Shown in pieces: positions 58,014-64,000 of a stretch of 64,000 nucleotides of DNA (position 1 is its first letter; every line of letters begins with the position of its first letter). Made by a program: the position numbers and the translations under genes. Source of the stretch: Pseudomonas fluorescens (GTDB taxonomy: Bacteria; Pseudomonadota; Gammaproteobacteria; Pseudomonadales; Pseudomonadaceae). The notes beneath the pieces are model-generated. The model saw nothing but the letters and a program-made list of their open reading frames with translations. It had not been told where the DNA came from and searched no databases. The DNA lies in the NCBI RefSeq assembly GCF_902498195.1, contig NZ_CABVIY010000003.1, forward strand, positions 434,001 to 498,000, in the 5' to 3' direction.

Positions 58014-59093
58014 TTATGCCAGGACCGCCACGGCCTTGATCTGGGCCCAGAGTGGCTGTCCGGGATGCACGTTCAACTGGTCGCGCGAGTAGCGGGTGAT
58101 CCGCGCCAGCAGTGGCGTGCCCGCGGCGTCCAGGCGCACCAGCACATGGGCGGCGTTGTCGGCACCCATTTCACTGACCACGGTGACGGGCAGGCGATTG
58201 AGAATGCTGCTGTGCTCGGCGTTGTGCAGGCTCAGGCTGACATCCCGCGCCTGGACCTTGCAGCGCAACGCCTGGCCCGGCGCCATCGGCGTATGGGTCA
58301 CGCGGATATCCAGGGCCGTCCCGGGCAGTTGCAGGGTCAGCAACTGGTAATCGGCGTCGTAACGGCTGACGCGACCCTCGATCACCACGCCCGCGTCGTC
58401 GCCCAGCGCCAGTGGCAAGTCGAGACGGGCCAGGGTCTGGCCGATGGGGCCGCTGGCCAGTGCCTTGCCGTTGCTGAGCAGCACGATATGATCGGCCAGC
58501 CGCGCCACTTCATCCTGGGAGTGGCTGACGTAGAGCACCGGGATGTCCAGTTCATCGTGCAGCCGTTGCAGGTAGGGCAGGATTTCGCTTTTGCGCTGAG
58601 AGTCCAGGGCAGCCAGCGGTTCATCCATCAGTAACAGTTTCGGGCTGGTGAGCAGGGCGCGGGCGATGCCGATGCGCTGCCGTTCACCGCCTGACAAGTG
58701 TTGCGGATGGCGATCGAGCAGGTGGCCGATCCCCAGCAACTCGGTGGCGTGGGCCATGTCGACCCGACGCTGGGGTTTCGGGATTCGCTTCAGGCCGAAT
58801 TCAAGGTTGGCCAGCACCGACAGATGCGGGAACAGGCTGGCTTCCTGAAACACGTAGCCCAGGGCACGCTTGTGCGGGGCGACGAACATCTTCTGCTCAC
58901 TGTCCTGCCAGACTTCGTCGTTGACCTGGATAAAGCCTCGGTCGGCGCGCTCCAGGCCGGCAATGCAGCGCAGGCACGTGGTCTTGCCCGAGCCGGAATG
59001 GCCGTAGAGCGCCGTGACGCCACGGCCGGGCAACTGCAAGTCGACATCCAGGGCGAACCCCGAATAACTCATCTTCAATCGCATCTGAATCAT
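58014..59093 (-). CDS. modC: Molybdate ABC transporter ATP-binding protein ModC
   Basis: ATPase of the high-affinity molybdate importer. The 359-residue protein has Walker [10 protein letters not shown] near residue 31, the Q loop [12 protein letters not shown], signature LSGGERQR near residue 133, Walker [13 protein letters not shown] near residue 153 and the switch His in [10 protein letters not shown]-terminal molybdate-binding (Mop/TOBE) domain covers about residues 290-355 ([13 protein letters not shown]). It starts three bases after the modB stop. Confidence 0.95.
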   Translation of the reverse strand: MIQMRLKMSYSGFALDVDLQLPGRGVTALYGHSGSGKTTCLRCIAGLERADRGFIQVNDEVWQDSEQKMFVAPHKRALGYVFQEASLFPHLSVLANLEFGLKRIPKPQRRVDMAHATELLGIGHLLDRHPQHLSGGERQRIGIARALLTSPKLLLMDEPLAALDSQRKSEILPYLQRLHDELDIPVLYVSHSQDEVARLADHIVLLSNGKALASGPIGQTLARLDLPLALGDDAGVVIEGRVSRYDADYQLLTLQLPGTALDIRVTHTPMAPGQALRCKVQARDVSLSLHNAEHSSILNRLPVTVVSEMGADNAAHVLVRLDAAGTPLLARITRYSRDQLNVHPGQPLWAQIKAVAVLA

Positions 59094-59096
59094 CGA

Positions 59097-59777
59097 TCAG
59101 CTCCAGCCCGCTTTGGTTTTACGGCTGGAGTACAGCGCCAGCAATACCGCAAAGGAGAACACCAGCATCGCCCCGGCCAGCCAATGGGCCTGGGCGTATT
59201 CCATGGCTTCGACGTGGTCGTAGATCTGCACCGAGACCACCCGGGTCTTGTCGGGAATATTGCCGCCGATCATCAGCACCACGCCGAACTCGCCGACGGT
59301 ATGGGCGAAGCCGAGAATGGCCGCCGTGATGAAGCCGGGGCGGGCCAAGGGCAGGGTCACACTGAAAAAGCTGTCCCAGGGGTTGGCGCGCAGGGTCGCG
59401 GCCACTTCCAGCGGACGGGTGCCAATGGCGGAAAATGCGTTTTGCAGGGGCTGGACCACGAACGGCATCGAGTACAGCACCGAACCGATCACCAACCCGG
59501 CAAAACTGAATGTCAGGGTGCCAAGCCCCAGTGACTGGGTGAACTGGCCGACAAACCCGTGCGGGCCGAGGGCCAGCAACAGGTAAAAGCCGATCACCGT
59601 GGGCGGCAGCACCAGGGGCAGGGCGACGATCGCCCCGACCGGGCCGCGCAGCCAGGATTGGGTGCGCGAGAGCCACAACGCCAGCGGAGTGCCGATCAGC
59701 AACAGGATGACGGTCGTCAGGGACGCCAGTTTCAGGGTCAGCCAGATGGCGGAAAAATCGGCACTCGTCAGGGTCAT
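59097..59777 (-). CDS. modB: Molybdate ABC transporter permease ModB
   Basis: Membrane channel of the importer; 226 residues with about five helices and the EAA loop [18 protein letters not shown] near residue 135. The N-terminal [17 protein letters not shown] is the usual first helix. Its ATG follows the modA stop codon directly (TAAATG), showing tight coupling. Confidence 0.95.
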   Translation of the reverse strand: MTLTSADFSAIWLTLKLASLTTVILLLIGTPLALWLSRTQSWLRGPVGAIVALPLVLPPTVIGFYLLLALGPHGFVGQFTQSLGLGTLTFSFAGLVIGSVLYSMPFVVQPLQNAFSAIGTRPLEVAATLRANPWDSFFSVTLPLARPGFITAAILGFAHTVGEFGVVLMIGGNIPDKTRVVSVQIYDHVEAMEYAQAHWLAGAMLVFSFAVLLALYSSRKTKAGWS

Positions 59778-60557
<780 letters not shown>

Positions 60558-60585
60558 TTACAGGCAAATGTGACGAGGGGGTGAA

Positions 60586-60611
60586 TCGCTATGTATTTAA
60601 ATATATAGCGA
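60586..60611. promoter_or_regulatory. ModE operator upstream of modABC
   Basis: TCGCTATGTA-TTTAAA-TATATAGCGA, inverted 10-base arms with one mismatch and a 6-base AT spacer, matching the known ModE half-site layout. It lies 41-66 bases upstream of the modA ATG, where bound ModE-molybdate would block transcription. Confidence 0.78.
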
Positions 60612-60653
60612 AATGCCTTCAAACGGAATGTATTGGATGATCGCGCGTCTCCC

Positions 60654-60690
60654 CGTAGCAGCCGAACGCAGCCTCCGGCAGCGGCTACGC
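60654..60690. repeat. REP-like hairpin at the end of the flavoprotein gene
   Basis: Inverted repeat with GTAGCAGCCGAACGCAGCC and CCGGCAGCGGCTACG arms. It resembles the second REP family (GCCGC-AGGCTGCG) in degenerate form and covers the last codon and stop of the neighbouring gene. Confidence 0.5.
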
Positions 60691-61752
60691 GGTCCGGGTC
60701 AGCTTCGCCAACCCTTCATCCGCCAGTCGCCGGGTCAGTTCAGCGGTCGTCAACTCAACCCCCAACGTAAACGCTTGTCCGGCCCAGAGGTTGCTGAAAT
60801 CGGCTTCTCCCTTGGCCCGTAACGGCATGAGCGCACCACCGGCCAGCGGGAAGGCCGGTGCCTTAGCGTTCATCGGCCCGAGCTCGCGCATCACCCGATT
60901 GAGAATCCCCCGCGCCGGGCGCCCGGTGAACAGGTTGGTCACGGCGGTCTCGCTCTCTCGGGCCGTACGCAGTGCCTGGTGATGGGAGGCGCTGACCCTG
61001 GCTTCCGGTGTGAACAAGTAGGCCGTCCCCACCTGCACCGCCGAGGCCCCCAACATGAAAGCCGCCGCCACCCCTCGCGCATCGGCAATGCCGCCGGCGG
61101 CAATCACCGGCACTTTCACCGCATCCACCACCTGTGGCACCAGCGCGAAGGTGCCGACCTGACTGCTCAGGTCATCGCTGAGAAACATTCCACGGTGGCC
61201 GCCCGCTTCGTAGCCCATGGCGATGATCGCGTCACAACCATGCTGCTCAAGCCAGACCGCCTCTTCGACGGTGGTCGCCGACGACAGCACCTTTGCCCCG
61301 GTGGCCTTTACCCGATCCAGCAGGGATTTTTCCGGCAGGCCAAAGTGGAAACTCACGACTTCGGGGCGAAACGCCTCGATGACTTCACAACCGGCGGCAT
61401 CGAAGGGGGCTCGATTGGACACCGGTGTCGGCGCCTCGAAGTCGACACCCAATTCTCGATAATAGGGTTCCAGCAGGCGCTTCCAGTCTTGCGCGCGTTG
61501 CTCATCCACGGGCGGTGGTTGATGACAGAAGAAGTTGACGTTGATCGGGCGCTGGGTGTGCTGGCGGATGGTTTTCAGCTCTTGGCGCAATTGCTCGATG
61601 CTGAGCATGGCCGCCGGCATCGAGCCCAGGCCTCCGGCGTTACATGCCGCGATGACCATGGACGAGTGGGTCGCGCCGGCCATGGGGCCCTGGATGATCG
61701 GCAGTTCGATCCCGAGCAGGTCGAGGATGCGGGTGTCTGGCCATTGGCTCAT
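60685..61752 (-). CDS. Nitronate monooxygenase-like flavoprotein
   Basis: FMN-dependent TIM-barrel enzyme of the 2-nitropropane dioxygenase family, which oxidises alkyl nitronates. The 355-residue protein has IELPIIQGPMAGATHS near residue 15, NVNFFCHQPPP near residue 75, VVSFHFGLP near residue 130, and the flavin phosphate motifs MGYEAGGHRG near residue 180 and VIAAGGIADARGVAAAFMLGASAVQVGTA-type loop near 215-245. The His in GGHRG is the conserved catalytic residue. ATG at 61752 with GGAG upstream was chosen over a 27-codon upstream extension. It is a lone gene between mod and a large partial gene. Confidence 0.9.
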   Translation of the reverse strand: MSQWPDTRILDLLGIELPIIQGPMAGATHSSMVIAACNAGGLGSMPAAMLSIEQLRQELKTIRQHTQRPINVNFFCHQPPPVDEQRAQDWKRLLEPYYRELGVDFEAPTPVSNRAPFDAAGCEVIEAFRPEVVSFHFGLPEKSLLDRVKATGAKVLSSATTVEEAVWLEQHGCDAIIAMGYEAGGHRGMFLSDDLSSQVGTFALVPQVVDAVKVPVIAAGGIADARGVAAAFMLGASAVQVGTAYLFTPEARVSASHHQALRTARESETAVTNLFTGRPARGILNRVMRELGPMNAKAPAFPLAGGALMPLRAKGEADFSNLWAGQAFTLGVELTTAELTRRLADEGLAKLTRTA

Positions 61753-61854
61753 TTTGCGAATTCTCCGATGTGGAACCGGGCAGGGGCGGTCGATGGGGTT
61801 TTGTAGCAGCATGACTGACCCAAGGCCAGTCATGTTTGGCGCCCGGCTCGCCCG

Positions 61855-64000
61855 TCAGCGCCGGTGCAGTCCGCCGCCACCGAACGAGCGATTCATCATT
61901 TGGGACGAGTTGTGGAAGTTGTTGAAACGGTCGTTACCGAACGAGCGTGCGGTTGAATCCCGGTCCAGATTCTGCACTTGCGTCGCATTGGCCCGGTTCG
62001 CACCGCCGACCATCGATTGCCAGCCGTCATCGGTTTTCTTGTAGACGTTGCCATCGTGCCCTGCGTACACGTTGTCGCCGATTTGCGCGGCGCCACTGTT
62101 GCGACCGTGCACGCCGCGGTATTGCGTGGTGTCACCGGTATTGGGGTTGTACACGGCGCCCCGGTTGGCGCTGACCTGCGCGCCGGTGCGCGCGTTGCCC
62201 GCCGTCACGTGCTGGCCGGCGATCGCCGCGCCACCGGGGCCGACCGCCACGCCACTGCGACCGGCCGCGTAGTTGCCGGTATAGACATTCTGTACGGCGC
62301 CGCGCTGGCCGGCCGCCGCGACGCCGGTGCGCGAGTTGTAGGAGGCGCCGACCTGGCCAGCCCAGCGGTTGCCGGTCCAGGCGTTGTAACCGGCGCCGTA
62401 GCGACTGTCCGAGGCGCGATCGCCCCACTGACGATAAATATTGCCCGTGGTGCCGGCCCAGCCACCGGGCCCCCAGGCCACCGCGCCGCCGTGATAGCCG
62501 TAGGCGACACCGCCCCAGGGCATCGGCGCGGGATACAGGTGCGGGCCCCAGGCATAACCCCATCCATAATTGCCCCACCAGGGGTAAGCGCCCCAACCCC
62601 AACCAACTGCCACGGTACTGCCGCCCCAGCTCCATCCAAAACCGAAGCCAAACGTCCAGCCGGTCCATGGCGTATAGCGGATTGCCACGCCGAATCCATA
62701 GGTCACCGGCGGCCCGTACCAGACGCTGCCGATCCACGGTGTGTAGGGATAACCGGTGCCGTACACCACCACGCCGCTGACGGGGTCTACGGTGGAGCCC
62801 TGATAACCCGGCGTATAACCCACAACCACGGTATCGCCACTGGCCGAATAGACTTTGACGTAGGTGATGTAGTGCATTGGCGAACTTGGTGGAATCGAGT
62901 AAATCACCGCAGGCACGGTGGTCGCGACCGACCAGGGACCCTGCACCGAGGTGGCCACGAACCAGACACCGTTTTCGACCGCGTACCAGCTTTGCGGGTC
63001 AACCCGGATGATCGGCGTCGGGCTGTTCACCACGTATGCCAAGGGCGTGTCACTGATGGCCTTGAATTGCGGTTCGCCGTCGAATGCCGGCGGCGTCATC
63101 TTGAGTTGGCTTTTCTTGACGGCCGAGGTCTGTGGGATGGAGGCGGCAATCGCGGCTTCTTTCGCTTGAGGCGTACCGGCGACCGAGGCCTTGACGTTTT
63201 CTTTGGCACTGTCGTCGGGAATGTTGGCAAAGTCCGCCGGCAATTTATCGGCCGGCACGAAGCTCCATGGCCCTTGCATGTCCTGGGCGCGGAACCAGCG
63301 TCCGGAGATCAGCAGATAGCTGTCCTGGTCGCCGATCTCCTTGAAAATGTGCCCGGTGGTGTTGGTCACGTAGAGCAGTTGGGTGCCCTGGATCGGCAGC
63401 CATTGCGCGGCGCCGTCCGTGACGATCAGTTCCGTCGGCGCCGTGGCGATATGAATCTGTGGCACCGGAGGTTTGGTCAGTGACGGAATCTGGTCCTTCG
63501 GATCGCTCTGGCCAGTCAGCAGGTCGACCTGGCGGCCCTGGATGGCGGCATTTTTGGCTTTTTCCAGTTCAGCCGACGGTGAGGGCAGCGGCGCATAGGG
63601 CCCGCTCAACCCATCCGCTACCATCCAGCCATCAAACACGTGCAGGTAGTGTTTGCCCTGGGCGTCCTTGAGCAGCAGCGGCCGGGTATTGATGACTCGT
63701 TGCAATGCAGTGCTCTCGACCGGGCGATAGGCCGGCTCGCCATCGATGTACACCAGCATTGCAGGCACTTCGGACGTGATGATGGTCGGCGGGGTGTTTT
63801 CGATCGGCTCGCGGCTGGATTGCCGCTCGGCGGCGATCGCGCCCACGGCAGCCTCGAGTTGATCCAGGGGAATCATCTTCGTGCGATTCGCCGCATCCTT
63901 TTTCAATGTGGCGATCCAGCTGTCGGCCTTTGCCGCGCTTGAAGGGAAATCGGCTTTGGTCAGGGTGTATTGATCGAGCGCGACCCAGCGGGTTGCCTTG
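61855..64000 (-). CDS. Gly/Trp-rich protein, carbohydrate-binding V/XII-like (5' end outside the window)
   Basis: The reading frame runs off the right edge with no stop codon and no start codon, so the N-terminus is missing; 714 residues are visible. The first half has paired repeats of a WYAVENGVWFVATSVQGPW type (also DSYLLISGRWFRAQDMQGPW). After a Tyr/Pro segment comes a glycine- and tryptophan-rich stretch (GFGFGWSWGG and similar), then about five repeats built on N-x-x-TG-x-x-A (for example NAWTGNRWAGQ, NSRTGVAAAGQ, NPNTGDTTQ) to the end. Similar Pseudomonas proteins are annotated as carbohydrate-binding family V/XII; the activity is not established and may be structural. Confidence 0.82.
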   Translation of the reverse strand, partial: KATRWVALDQYTLTKADFPSSAAKADSWIATLKKDAANRTKMIPLDQLEAAVGAIAAERQSSREPIENTPPTIITSEVPAMLVYIDGEPAYRPVESTALQRVINTRPLLLKDAQGKHYLHVFDGWMVADGLSGPYAPLPSPSAELEKAKNAAIQGRQVDLLTGQSDPKDQIPSLTKPPVPQIHIATAPTELIVTDGAAQWLPIQGTQLLYVTNTTGHIFKEIGDQDSYLLISGRWFRAQDMQGPWSFVPADKLPADFANIPDDSAKENVKASVAGTPQAKEAAIAASIPQTSAVKKSQLKMTPPAFDGEPQFKAISDTPLAYVVNSPTPIIRVDPQSWYAVENGVWFVATSVQGPWSVATTVPAVIYSIPPSSPMHYITYVKVYSASGDTVVVGYTPGYQGSTVDPVSGVVVYGTGYPYTPWIGSVWYGPPVTYGFGVAIRYTPWTGWTFGFGFGWSWGGSTVAVGWGWGAYPWWGNYGWGYAWGPHLYPAPMPWGGVAYGYHGGAVAWGPGGWAGTTGNIYRQWGDRASDSRYGAGYNAWTGNRWAGQVGASYNSRTGVAAAGQRGAVQNVYTGNYAAGRSGVAVGPGGAAIAGQHVTAGNARTGAQVSANRGAVYNPNTGDTTQYRGVHGRNSGAAQIGDNVYAGHDGNVYKKTDDGWQSMVGGANRANATQVQNLDRDSTARSFGNDRFNNFHNSSQMMNRSFGGGGLHRR

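Overview
The window looks like chromosomal DNA of a Pseudomonas of the fluorescens group. The evidence is the gene order gacA-uvrC-pgsA-tRNA(Gly,Cys,Leu), the closeness of the gacA product to known P. fluorescens GacA, the high GC, and more than a dozen copies of the REP/REPIN repeat (core GTGGGAGCGGGCTTGCTCGC and its inverted partner) typical of this group. No phage, transposase, integrase or CRISPR array was recognised.

Layout. 0.1-7.2 kb: metH (B12-dependent methionine synthase, minus), cti (fatty acid cis/trans isomerase) and nfuA (Fe-S carrier). 7.2-17.0 kb: a cobalamin block of two divergent units, cbtB-cbtA-cobE-cobM (minus) and cobW-cobN-chlI/chlD (plus), each headed by its own cobalamin riboswitch. 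The chlI/chlD pair carries a textbook -1 programmed frameshift site, and cobN contains an in-frame REPIN. 17.1-21 kb: an old-yellow-enzyme reductase behind a MerR/SoxR-type promoter, and a DHA2 efflux pump divergent from a LysR regulator. 21.1-22.9 kb: a TerC-CBS-CorC membrane protein with a proline-rich leader ORF. 23.1-30.0 kb: a polar-solute ABC transporter, RidA, IclR regulator, fold-III PLP deaminase and PfkB kinase, which together read as a D-glucosaminate pathway (uptake, deamination to KDG, phosphorylation to KDPG).

30.1-34.2 kb: a parvulin, a soluble PAS hybrid histidine kinase and a solitary PilT/PilU ATPase. 34.2-40.3 kb: a 3-hydroxybutyrate module (GntP permease, 3-hydroxybutyrate dehydrogenase, acetoacetyl-CoA synthetase) with a sigma-54 promoter and the sigma-54 activator gene beside it. 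40.4-45.9 kb: a yejABEF-type peptide ABC importer. 46-49.2 kb: parvulin, P. fragi-type lipase, and a DAHP synthase behind an aromatic-codon leader peptide and attenuator. 49.3-53.5 kb: GNAT protein, gacA, uvrC, pgsA and three tRNAs. 53.5-56.9 kb: an accessory stretch of small unrecognised genes, including one degraded paralogue and a twice-repeated promoter/hairpin/terminator leader. 56.9-64 kb: topoisomerase IB, modABC with a ModE-type operator, a nitronate monooxygenase-like enzyme, and a Gly/Trp-rich protein that runs off the window.

The strongest observations are the chlI/chlD frameshift signal, the translated REPIN in cobN, the attenuator upstream of DAHP synthase, and the repeated leader module with its decayed downstream paralogue. 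All coordinates and motifs were read by eye; no database search was possible.
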